DNA from: a virus | Virus record (IMG/VR): IMGVR_UViG_3300025759_000100 | Location: 1-60,662 of that record | DNA length: 60,662 nt | Strand: one strand, 5' to 3' | Shown here: positions 10,586 through 17,663 of the stretch, piece after piece | Numbering within the stretch: the stretch's first letter is position 1 | Layout of the letters: each line of letters begins with the position of its first letter | Position numbers and translations under genes: made by a program | The notes under the pieces: generated by a model | What the model saw: the letters and a program-made list of their open reading frames with translations, nothing else | What the model was told of the DNA's origin: nothing | Database searches by the model: none

Positions 10586-10954
10586 ATGGAAGAGACATTG
10601 AACTTCAAAACTGTGTTAACATACATACTGTTAATGCTGTTTATGCTTGTTGGCGGAACAGTGCTAAGTCAAAACATGTGTAACAGCGATATTTGTGTAG
10701 TACAGTTTAACGCTGGTTGGAACGAGGCTAATGGAGTAGATTATCTAGATGATCTAAAAGACTGCAGTGTTATGAACGTTAATATCGAAGATGGCACTTA
10801 CCAAGCTGACTATGATATTGTAGTTGTACCTACTATCATAGTATTTAACGGTAAAGAGATCGAAAGATTTCAAGGTAATATTATGATGAAGATAGAAGCT
10901 ACGCGCAAAGAAGTACAAAGTGTAGTTGATGAAATTATATATAGTGATTTTTAA
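10586..10954 (+). CDS. Exported thioredoxin-fold protein without the CXXC active site
   Basis: 122 residues. An N-terminal signal/anchor (hydrophobic 10-27, cleavage likely at TVLS-Q) precedes a thioredoxin-like domain. The strand/active-site region reads VVQFNAGWNEANG (about 38-50), where a normal thioredoxin has W-C-x-x-C; here W45 is followed by NEAN. The cis-proline region is conserved as VVVPTIIVFNGKEIERFQG (79-97, P82). Other cysteines (C32, C37, C60) could form a structural disulfide. Without CXXC it should not be a classical disulfide oxidoreductase. A binding or chaperone role in the periplasm is inference. It abuts the T9SS cargo gene downstream with no gap. Confidence 0.75.
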   Translation: MEETLNFKTVLTYILLMLFMLVGGTVLSQNMCNSDICVVQFNAGWNEANGVDYLDDLKDCSVMNVNIEDGTYQADYDIVVVPTIIVFNGKEIERFQGNIMMKIEATRKEVQSVVDEIIYSDF

Positions 10955-13168
10955 ATGAAGAAGTTAGGATACATTTTTGTAATACTGTTTTGGCTTTTAG
11001 CTAGTGCAGTACTGGGTCAGGGTAGCTGGCTAGACGTAGCTGTACAAGTTGATCAATACCCAAATGAAACTTCGTGGGTAATTATGCAAGACGATAGCAT
11101 TCTTGTAACAAGCCCGCAGTATCAGCCTAATCAATATCTAACTACACCAGTGTTTTTACCTGCAGGTGATTACACTTTTATCATTAGTGATACTTTTGGT
11201 GACGGTATATGTTGTGAGTTCGGACAGGGTAACTACGAGTTAAAGAACTTCTGCGGACTATACGAAGCAAACTTTGAGTTCAACGCAGCCGCAGACACAA
11301 TTGACTTTACTCTCGAGCCTTGCGACGTGCCGGTGTTTGGTTGCATGAACGAGTTGGCTAACAACTTCAACCCATGGGCTAATATAGATAACGGCAGTTG
11401 TAACGTTGTATCGTGTAACGAAGATCAGGCTTTAGTGACTATGGAGCTAACTCTTGATACTTGGCCTAACGAAACTGGATTCACTCTAGTGAACTTATCA
11501 AACGGACAGCCTTACCATGAGGTGCTTGTTAACGAGTATAACTTCGGTGATCAAATGCTAACATACACATATGACTTCTGTGTAGAACTAGGCTTTGAGT
11601 TAATCTTATACGACTTATTTGGTGACGGACTAAACGGTTCTGCGTCAGGCGGTCAGGATGGGGCGTGCGTAATTACTTCATGTGACAGTATTCTATGGGA
11701 GCTTGAGGACTTAGCTTTTGAAGAGTGGGATGGTATTGTTATGTACTCTGGTCCTATATTCACTGAGCCATGTGAGCCTGAACCAGATGTAGTTGGCTGT
11801 ATGGATGACGACTACGTAGATTACAACCCACTTGCTACGATTCAAGACACTTGTATGACATTACACACTTGGGGTTGTATTGATCCTACAGCCTTGAACT
11901 ACGATAGCTTAGCTACTATAGCAGACTACGCTAGCCCTTGTACTCTTGAGATTATACTTGAGGATGACGCTGGTGATGGATGGGGAGCATCCACCATCGG
12001 TATGGTGCAAGGCGATCAGCAGTGGTTGTTTAGTATGGCACCTGGTGAGTTTGTTCATACGTGGGAGCTAACGCTAGACTCTGATGAAGAGGTTGATGTG
12101 TACTACTTTCAAGCTGGTACTCAGCAACAGTCGCCGCAAGAACTTGCTTTTCAGACGCTTCATAACTCTATATTAGTATTAAATGCTAATGGAGACACAC
12201 TACTAAACGAAGGAGATAATCCATTTATGAACAATGGTCAAAGCGCTTTACAGCCTTTCTCTACTCCAGAGTGGACTATATATAACTTTACACCTTTCTG
12301 CGGCGATGGTTGTATACCTCATATCTATGGCTGCACTGATCCTTTAGCTTGCGACTATAACGAAGAAGCTAATACTAACACTGAGTGTACATATCCTGTA
12401 GAATACTACGACTGCATGAATCACTGTATCAACGACACGGATGGTGATGGCATTTGTGATGAACTAGAAATAGTAGGTTGTCAAGACCCAACAGCTTTTA
12501 ACTACGATGCTACAGCCACAGACCCTGGTGAGTGTATTGAAGTTGTGTTTGGCTGTACTGATCCTACAATGTTCAATTATAACCCTGAAGCCAACGTAGA
12601 CAACGGTAGCTGTATTGAGATTATTTATGGTTGTATGGACCCACTAGCTCTAAACTACGACGAAGATGCTAACACCGACAACGGTAACTGCATCGACCCA
12701 GTAGCTGGTTGCATGGATGTAGACGCTTATAACTTTGAACCACTCGCTAATGTAGCAGATAACGAAAGCTGCTTATACGAAGCTGTTGGTTGCGTGAGTG
12801 GTGTTGGTGAACCTTACGGCGATGGCTTCTGGCTTAACGATGATTGTTATGCTTGGGTTATTGAAGCTGATCCATATTGCTGTGAAGAAGCTTGGGATGC
12901 TACTTGCCAAGCAACATATGACTACTGTAGTGTAACAGGTATAGAATCCGTGCTAGCTGGCGAAGACTTAATTGTCTACCCAAACCCAGTGGGCAACGTG
13001 TTAAACATAAATCAAAACGTTGACGTAGACGTGATCGATTCAAATGGGCGTATCATAGTATCTAAAACAAATACGAACGCGATAGACGCGTCCCTATGGC
13101 CTCCAGGAATGTATATGGTACGTATTATTTGGAACGGTCGCGTCGTCGTCAATAAAGTTGTTAAATGA
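10955..13168 (+). CDS. Secreted repeat protein with type IX secretion (T9SS) C-terminal sorting domain
   Basis: 737 residues. Signal peptide MKKLGYIFVILFWLLASAVL, cleaved before Q. Eight copies of a cysteine repeat, pattern G-C-x-D-x(2-3)-A-x-N-Y-x(2)-x-A-x(4)-G-x-C, begin at residues 129, 281, 307, 459, 508, 533, 559 and 585. Three DxxGDG-type segments and one calcium-binding-type segment (DTDGDGICDE) lie between them. The last 70 residues match a type A T9SS sorting domain: YPNP at 675-678, a central G-x-x-x-x-S strand, PGMYMVRI and terminal KVVK. Known family role: such domains direct export through the Bacteroidetes type IX machinery to the cell surface. I infer surface display of a phage protein on the infected cell. 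ATGA overlap with the next gene. Confidence 0.85.
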   Translation: MKKLGYIFVILFWLLASAVLGQGSWLDVAVQVDQYPNETSWVIMQDDSILVTSPQYQPNQYLTTPVFLPAGDYTFIISDTFGDGICCEFGQGNYELKNFCGLYEANFEFNAAADTIDFTLEPCDVPVFGCMNELANNFNPWANIDNGSCNVVSCNEDQALVTMELTLDTWPNETGFTLVNLSNGQPYHEVLVNEYNFGDQMLTYTYDFCVELGFELILYDLFGDGLNGSASGGQDGACVITSCDSILWELEDLAFEEWDGIVMYSGPIFTEPCEPEPDVVGCMDDDYVDYNPLATIQDTCMTLHTWGCIDPTALNYDSLATIADYASPCTLEIILEDDAGDGWGASTIGMVQGDQQWLFSMAPGEFVHTWELTLDSDEEVDVYYFQAGTQQQSPQELAFQTLHNSILVLNANGDTLLNEGDNPFMNNGQSALQPFSTPEWTIYNFTPFCGDGCIPHIYGCTDPLACDYNEEANTNTECTYPVEYYDCMNHCINDTDGDGICDELEIVGCQDPTAFNYDATATDPGECIEVVFGCTDPTMFNYNPEANVDNGSCIEIIYGCMDPLALNYDEDANTDNGNCIDPVAGCMDVDAYNFEPLANVADNESCLYEAVGCVSGVGEPYGDGFWLNDDCYAWVIEADPYCCEEAWDATCQATYDYCSVTGIESVLAGEDLIVYPNPVGNVLNINQNVDVDVIDSNGRIIVSKTNTNAIDASLWPPGMYMVRIIWNGRVVVNKVVK

Positions 13169-14217
13169 TTAAGTGGATAGGTCAACATATATGGGATTTT
13201 GTTTCAAGGTTTAGAAACAAGGTTATACTCGAAGATTTAACAGAATCAACTGAAGAGTACACCATAATGGTTACGACAAGTGGTGAGCTTGTTAAAAGCA
13301 CTCACCCTATGGAAAGATCAAGACTTCAGATTAGAAACGATGAAGGCTCAACTATACCAGCTGGAGCTCCACTGTATTCCAAAGGTGAAATTGGTGGTAG
13401 CGAAAGAATCAAGGTTGGTATAGCTGATGCTAATGATGCTAGCAAGATGCCGTGTATAGGTGTTGCTGAAGCTGAAATGAATACATCTTCTACTAAAGAT
13501 AATTTTGCTATATCACAAGGTGTTTTTAATACCAACATATCTGGCTTTACAGGGTTATCTGATGGTGATATATTATATGTTGATGACTCTGGTTCAACTC
13601 CTTATTTAACTCAAAATAAATCTGACATAACTGGTAGTGCTAACAAAATACAAAACGTAGGTATTGTTCTTAAAACAAATGGTACTATATGCCAAGGCCT
13701 TTTAGTATCAGCAATTGGTAGAACTAATGACGTACCGAATCTCGATAGTGGTAATATATTTTATGGAGACACCGGTAATCAAGCCACAACAATATCGTTA
13801 AATAGCGTGCTTGGTTGGCATGGATCAACAACTAGAATAAAGATATTACCATCAGACTTTGTAGCTGACGACGTTGGTAGACCTGTTATGATAAACGACA
13901 GTAGCATCGGAAGTAGTTCTGTGCACTTAAAAACATTTGGTTCTGCATCGGCTTTTGTTTGCGTGAACATACCAACTGGTTATAAAGCAACTCATGCTAT
14001 GATTCACGGTAGTGATACATCTCAAAACTACAAAGTATACGAAGCAAACATCAACTCAAGCACTGTAACATCTAAATCTAGTGCGACAAGCATTGGTACT
14101 GAAGCTGATATAACAGATGTCACAAGTAGTACAACGAACTATTTACTTATAGAAGTTCTATCAGACGGAGAAACTGACGAGTTTTATGGAGGCTACGTAA
14201 CTATAACAAGTGTATAA
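13165..14217 (+). CDS. Phage fibre/appendage-type structural protein
   Basis: 350 residues. The start ATG overlaps the preceding stop (ATGA). The N-terminus MIKWIGQHIWDFVSRFRNKV is followed by an ILEDL segment typical of phage fibre attachment regions. The rest is rich in T, S, G and N with many short beta-type stretches, as in appendage proteins. No enzymatic motif and no signal peptide are visible, unlike the four genes before it. The call rests on composition and on position between the envelope and lysis genes. A host-binding fibre is the most likely role but is not proven. Confidence 0.6.
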   Translation: MIKWIGQHIWDFVSRFRNKVILEDLTESTEEYTIMVTTSGELVKSTHPMERSRLQIRNDEGSTIPAGAPLYSKGEIGGSERIKVGIADANDASKMPCIGVAEAEMNTSSTKDNFAISQGVFNTNISGFTGLSDGDILYVDDSGSTPYLTQNKSDITGSANKIQNVGIVLKTNGTICQGLLVSAIGRTNDVPNLDSGNIFYGDTGNQATTISLNSVLGWHGSTTRIKILPSDFVADDVGRPVMINDSSIGSSSVHLKTFGSASAFVCVNIPTGYKATHAMIHGSDTSQNYKVYEANINSSTVTSKSSATSIGTEADITDVTSSTTNYLLIEVLSDGETDEFYGGYVTITSV

Positions 14218-14666
14218 TGGCATTAGAAAATAAAAGATATTCAAGAATACACGCTAAGACTGGTTCTGACCTGACAAGGATGGAAACTAGGTTTAACAAT
14301 AACGAGCATGCTGGTTTAGATGCATTCCCTGCGGAGTCAGCTTTAATGTATCAGATGCAAAAGATGCAAGAGGAATTAGACTATCTTAGAGGTGAAATCA
14401 GCTCCAATAAAGACAAGTCTACATTCCCAGGTTTTGGAACGTCAAGCAGCACGGCGTTAAGAGGGAATACTACAACGATATCTTCATCACAAGCAAGCGC
14501 TATATTGTTTAATACAGCTAAGGTTAGTCAGAACTTAAGAACTGCCAACCATACTTTACAGTTTGATGTAATAAACAATAGAGGTAGTTACACACTTAGA
14601 ATTACTGTTGTTGATAGCAGCGGAAGATCGCCTGTAACTAAAACAGCAGATATATCGTTATCATAG
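14217..14666 (+). CDS. Probable fibre-associated or minor virion protein
   Basis: 149 residues. It starts at a TAATG overlap with the preceding gene. The N-terminal half is charged and helical, with MYQMQKMQEELDYLRGEI forming a short coiled coil at about 43-60. The C-terminal half (about 100-149) is a small Ser/Thr-rich beta domain with VVDSSGRSPVT. Coiled coil followed by a beta domain suits a trimeric fibre tip or connector. No recognised family. Confidence 0.5.
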   Translation: MALENKRYSRIHAKTGSDLTRMETRFNNNEHAGLDAFPAESALMYQMQKMQEELDYLRGEISSNKDKSTFPGFGTSSSTALRGNTTTISSSQASAILFNTAKVSQNLRTANHTLQFDVINNRGSYTLRITVVDSSGRSPVTKTADISLS

Positions 14667-14693
14667 CATGTCAAAAACTCATACATTAGCATA

Positions 14694-14999
14694 ATGCAAT
14701 TATTTAACATAACAAGTCTTACAACTACAACTCTAGTAGCTCTGTACAAAGAACAGAATAGCATTGAGTCAATACACATGGCTAATACACACGCTAGCAC
14801 TGATGTTAGAATACAATTGTTTTTAGAAGACGAGTCTGCTAATAAGTACTACTTACTTAGAACTGATATACCAGGTTTGACTACGTTAGTGTTTGATGAC
14901 GGTATAACATTTGACAATAGTTCATTTAGCTTAAAGCTAACAACTCAAACGTCGGCTGACATAAGTGCGACAGATCCTTTAACAGTAATAGTAAAATAA
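14694..14999 (+). CDS. Small beta-rich protein, probably structural
   Basis: 101 residues, predominantly beta-type sequence with no cysteine, membrane segment or enzymatic motif. It begins 27 nt after the previous stop and its own stop overlaps the peptidase start (TAATG). Not recognised. The position next to fibre genes suggests a minor virion component. Confidence 0.5.
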   Translation: MQLFNITSLTTTTLVALYKEQNSIESIHMANTHASTDVRIQLFLEDESANKYYLLRTDIPGLTTLVFDDGITFDNSSFSLKLTTQTSADISATDPLTVIVK

Positions 15000-15460
15000 T
15001 GGATAATATAAGTGATCATATAAGTTATAGAGAAGCCACTCGTTCAAACACTGCTTTACGTAGAGGTATCGATAATATACCTGACGTTGAAGAGCTTGAG
15101 AACATGAAGCTAATAGCTGAAAAAGTTTTTGAGCCGCTGCGTAAACATGTCGGTGGTCCTATTAAAATAAATAGTTTTTACAGATCACCTGAGCTAAACG
15201 TAGCTATCGGTGGTAGTAAAAACTCTCAACACTGTAAAGGTCAAGCTATCGACCTTGATGATACATATGGGCATAAAAGCAATGCTGCAATGTTCCAATG
15301 GATGCGCTATCACCTAGATTATGATCAAATGATCTGGGAGTTTGGTGACGATAAAAACCCAGCGTGGATACACGTTAGTTACGTATCAGAAGAAGAGAAC
15401 AGACACAGGTGTCTTAAAGCTGTTAAGAAGAACGGTAAGACACATTACGAATTAATGTAA
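14999..15460 (+). CDS. Peptidase M15-family endolysin-type enzyme
   Basis: 153 residues, a compact M15A-type zinc D-Ala-D-Ala carboxypeptidase/endopeptidase fold. The family signature SQHCKGQAIDLD gives zinc ligands H78 and D85. A WEF segment has an acidic residue at E114, and PAWIHVSY supplies the third ligand H125. FYRSPELN at 60-67 matches the conserved arginine region before the signature. The family cuts peptide cross-bridges in peptidoglycan, so this is the best candidate lysis enzyme. It has no signal peptide, so it would need a holin (see 39316-39744). TAATG overlaps on both sides. Confidence 0.88.
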   Translation: MDNISDHISYREATRSNTALRRGIDNIPDVEELENMKLIAEKVFEPLRKHVGGPIKINSFYRSPELNVAIGGSKNSQHCKGQAIDLDDTYGHKSNAAMFQWMRYHLDYDQMIWEFGDDKNPAWIHVSYVSEEENRHRCLKAVKKNGKTHYELM

Positions 15461-15777
15461 TGCCATATAAGCAACTAAATAACCCTTTCAAAAAAGCTGA
15501 GCCTCGAAGAACAATAGGTAGAGGTAAAAACTTTAATCCTGTTGCTAAAGACAAAAGCGCTACCGGTGGAGCAGCAGGTGGCGGCATGACAGAGAAAGGT
15601 GTTAAAGAATATAAAAGTAAAAACCCTGGTAGTAATTTACAGACAGCTGTAACTACTAAGCCTTCAAATCTAAAGCCAGGTAGTAAAGCTGCTAAACGTA
15701 GAAAATCGTTCTGCGCTAGATCAAAGAGTTGGACTTCTGAAAGAGGTAAAGCTGCTAGACGTAGATGGAACTGTTAA
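15460..15777 (+). CDS. Small basic phage protein (DUF6321-like)
   Basis: 105 residues, strongly basic. Recognisable segments are GVKEYKSKNPGSNLQTAV, GSKAAKRRKSFCARS and the tail RGKAARRRWNC, which match a widespread small phage family that I recall as DUF6321 (the number is from memory). It starts with MPYKQLNNPFKK, a variant of an N-terminal motif shared with several small proteins in this window. Function unknown; nucleic-acid binding or packaging inside the virion would suit the charge. Confidence 0.6.
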   Translation: MPYKQLNNPFKKAEPRRTIGRGKNFNPVAKDKSATGGAAGGGMTEKGVKEYKSKNPGSNLQTAVTTKPSNLKPGSKAAKRRKSFCARSKSWTSERGKAARRRWNC

Positions 15778-15781
15778 GATC

Positions 15782-15949
15782 ATGGCATTTAAAATGAAAG
15801 GAGCGCCTTATAAAAAAGGCATTAGTCCGGCTTGTAAAACAGCTGCTAAACGTAAGTTTAAAGTATGGCCTAGCGCTTATGCTTCAGGCTGGGGAGTACG
15901 CTGTACAAAAGCTGGTGGACCTGGTAAAATGGGTAAGAAGAAAAAGTAA
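15782..15949 (+). CDS. 55-residue basic protein of the WPSAYASG type
   Basis: A short gene of 55 residues: MAFKMKGAPYKKGISPACK at the start, KVWPSAYASGWGVRCTKAG in the middle and a lysine-rich end (KMGKKKK). The WPSAYASG segment is a hallmark of small proteins common in marine phages. The stop overlaps the next start (TAATG), which supports translation. Its beginning MAFKMK is the clearest form of the shared N-terminal motif. Function unknown. Confidence 0.65.
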   Translation: MAFKMKGAPYKKGISPACKTAAKRKFKVWPSAYASGWGVRCTKAGGPGKMGKKKK

Positions 15950-16767
15950 TGGCTAATTTATTTAAGGACTTTGATGCAAAGCCGTTTATGAAACGTAAAC
16001 CGCCTAGTGACAACTCGTTTGACACCGATCAGGAGCTCAAGCAGTTATCTAAAATTCCTATTAATAAAAAGTTTGTTGAAGAAAAAGACGACATAGAAGC
16101 TACATTTAAAAAAGCTTCTGATGCTGCAGGTGTAGAATACCCTAGTGCGTTAGTTAAAAAGCTTATTAACGACTCGAGAGGTACTATATTAAAATTAAAA
16201 AAACATTTTAATAGACCTAGACCTAGTGAACTAGCTAAGAGAAGAAATATAAAGCTTGATAACGTTGAGGCTAAGTCTACGAAAACTCCGTCGTACCCGT
16301 CTGGTCACTCAACACAGGGCGTTTTAATTGGTGAAGTATTAGCTGATATGTACCCTAAAGCTGCAGCTAAGTTTAGAAAAGCTGGTAAAGATATATCGTA
16401 CAGTAGAAACGTAGCTAGAGCTCATTACAAGTCTGACTCTAAAATAGGTGAAGAGTTAGGCAAAGAAATGTTTAAGCATTACAAAGCCAACATGTCTAGT
16501 AGCCCGTTAGCTAAGAAGCCTAAAGGTGCTCCTGACTGGCATGACTCTGACGCACCTGACGCTAAAGGTAAGTTCAGAGATTTATCTGCTAGCGGTTTAG
16601 CTAGCTGGTTAATTAAGAGTAGACGTGGTAACTTATCTAGAATTATCAGCAGCTTAAATCAGCAGATAGTATTTAACCGCAAGAAGAATCCTAAGTACGC
16701 CGCTAAGATGCGTAAGACTCAAGACATAGTTCGCAAGCGACTAGGTAAGAAGAAAGATGGCAAGTAA
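15949..16767 (+). CDS. PAP2-family phosphatase with a basic C-terminal extension
   Basis: 272 residues. The three PAP2/acid-phosphatase signatures are present in order: K-x(n)-RP as KKHFNRPRP at 84-92, SYPSGHS at 115-121 and SRNVARAHYKSD at 152-163 (H159 catalytic base candidate, D163). The family removes phosphate from lipid phosphates, undecaprenyl pyrophosphate or small phosphoesters using a histidine nucleophile. No membrane segments are visible, so this is a soluble member. Residues about 195-272 form a separate basic region (SGLASWLIKSRRGNL, QQIVFNRKKNPKYAAKM) that I do not assign. Being beside the M15 peptidase suggests an envelope substrate, but a nucleotide or lipid target is equally possible. 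Confidence 0.8.
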   Translation: MANLFKDFDAKPFMKRKPPSDNSFDTDQELKQLSKIPINKKFVEEKDDIEATFKKASDAAGVEYPSALVKKLINDSRGTILKLKKHFNRPRPSELAKRRNIKLDNVEAKSTKTPSYPSGHSTQGVLIGEVLADMYPKAAAKFRKAGKDISYSRNVARAHYKSDSKIGEELGKEMFKHYKANMSSSPLAKKPKGAPDWHDSDAPDAKGKFRDLSASGLASWLIKSRRGNLSRIISSLNQQIVFNRKKNPKYAAKMRKTQDIVRKRLGKKKDGK

Positions 16768-17011
16768 AGCATACAGAGGAGTACTTAAAGCTAGAATATC
16801 TAAGCTTTATGGTGGCGACGTTACGATAGAGAAAGCACGTAAGCTCAAAGCTAGAAAAGATGCTACAGCAAGAGACAAGCAACTTGCTAATTGGTTTATT
16901 AATATGCAGACTAATAGACCAATGAAAAAACGCAAAGACCCGGTAGTTGGTACAGGTAAAAAACCTAAAGGATCTGGTTTTCAGTTATTTTTGTCATTTA
17001 CTTCATTTTAA
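16757..17011 (+). CDS. 5' part of a broken conserved phage gene
   Basis: 84 residues. Residues 1-74 (MASKAYRGVLKAR, GGDVTIEKARKLKARK, ANWFINM, DPVVGTGKKPKGSG) look like a conserved small phage protein that normally continues after KPKGSG. Here it runs into FQLFLSFTSF and stops in AT-rich sequence. A segment that looks like the missing C-terminus reappears at 17239-17367. The coding match therefore ends at about 16978. It overlaps the PAP2 gene by 11 nt. A shortened protein may still be made. The view that it is truncated rests on my recall of family members. Confidence 0.55.
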   Translation: MASKAYRGVLKARISKLYGGDVTIEKARKLKARKDATARDKQLANWFINMQTNRPMKKRKDPVVGTGKKPKGSGFQLFLSFTSF

Positions 17012-17014
17012 TAT

Positions 17015-17046
17015 TTGCAAATGCAACATTTTTTTATCTATCTTTG
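17015..17046 (+). promoter_or_regulatory. Bacteroidetes-type promoter
   Basis: TTTG (TTG at 17015-17017) and TATCTTTG (17039-17046) are separated by 21 nt. This fits the Bacteroidetes primary-sigma consensus TTG-N(17-23)-TAnnTTTG. Transcription would begin near 17052, in front of a structured 100-nt segment with a terminator rather than a gene. Confidence 0.65.
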
Positions 17047-17051
17047 TACAA

Positions 17052-17155
17052 TCAAGTAGAAAGAAAAATATTTAAGATATCTCACCAACCAACTTTATGG
17101 TGTAAGTGTTGAAAGAGAAACGAAGCCGTTAGGATTGCCTAGCGGCTTCTGCTTT
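17052..17155 (+). ncRNA. Candidate small RNA of about 100 nt
   Basis: The segment lies between a host-type promoter and an intrinsic terminator and has no open reading frame of useful length. It contains a hairpin CACCA/TGGTG (17083-17087 with 17098-17102, loop of 10 nt) and ends in the 12-bp terminator stem. It sits in the sequence that splits a conserved phage gene. Expression is inferred from the signals only. Confidence 0.45.
17122..17155 (+). terminator. Intrinsic terminator of the candidate small RNA
   Basis: The stem GAAGCCGTTAGG / CCTAGCGGCTTC (17122-17133 with 17138-17149, one G-U pair) has loop ATTG and is followed by TGCTTTTAT. Confidence 0.75.
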
Positions 17156-17238
17156 TATATACTTTTCATACTCTTTGATATGTTTTTGCATTTGTTTATT
17201 TCCTTTTATTAAATAGGCTCGTCGTACTCACAACACCA

Positions 17239-17367
17239 CGAAAGATACAGATTCTTACAGTTCTTGAGCAGAGAGCAGAGGTTATGGGAAAAATTGAGCA
17301 GGCTAGGCTGGCTAGATCAGCTAAGCGCGAATTAAAAAAGCAACATGGCATACAATCAAAAAAATAA
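17239..17367 (+). pseudogene. Detached 3' remnant of the split small phage gene
   Basis: An open frame without an upstream start encodes RKIQILTVLEQRAEVMGK (17239-17292) and continues to a stop at 17365-17367, rich in K, R, A and E. It reads like real protein and resembles, from memory, the C-terminal segment of the family represented by 16757-17011. About 260 bp of non-coding DNA (16979-17238) lies between the two parts. An ATG at 17284 could still give a 27-residue peptide. It overlaps the next gene by 23 nt, as an intact gene here would. Confidence 0.45.
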
Positions 17368-17620
17368 TCCGTTTAAAAAAGTAAAAGGTGGAGGCACAAA
17401 GAAAGTGTGTTTACCCGCTGCTAAGGTTCGCGGTATGAGCAAGAGTGAGCGTGACAAAGTTGTAAGAGCTAAACGCACTGCCGCTAAAAAAGGAGACTAC
17501 AAACGGTCTAGCAAAAGCTTTGTTAAAGGAGCGAGGAAGAAAGGAGCTACGCTACGAGACTGGTTTGAAAAAGAAAACTGGGTACAAGTTAATAACCCAA
17601 GTAAAAAGTGTGGGGAATAA
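17345..17620 (+). CDS. Small basic conserved phage protein (GARKKGATLRDWF type)
   Basis: 91 residues, very basic. It begins MAYNQKNNPFKKVKGGG, a variant of the shared N-terminal motif. The body has KKVCLPAAKVRGMSKSER, YKRSSKSFVKGARKKG, ATLRDWFEKENWVQV and a C-terminal KKCGE. The RDWFxKExW segment is common in small marine phage and algal-virus proteins of unknown function. Last gene of the plus-strand block, followed at once by a strong two-way terminator. Confidence 0.7.
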   Translation: MAYNQKNNPFKKVKGGGTKKVCLPAAKVRGMSKSERDKVVRAKRTAAKKGDYKRSSKSFVKGARKKGATLRDWFEKENWVQVNNPSKKCGE

Positions 17621-17644
17621 AAAAGGGGACTTGCGTCCCCTTTT
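17621..17644. terminator. Bidirectional terminator between converging blocks
   Basis: A perfect 10-bp stem AAAAGGGGAC / GTCCCCTTTT with loop TTGC. The A-run on the left and T-run on the right let it work on both strands, ending the late transcript and the minus-strand transcript that finishes at 17664. Confidence 0.9.
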
Positions 17645-17663
17645 CTGTATCCGGTAGTTTAGG

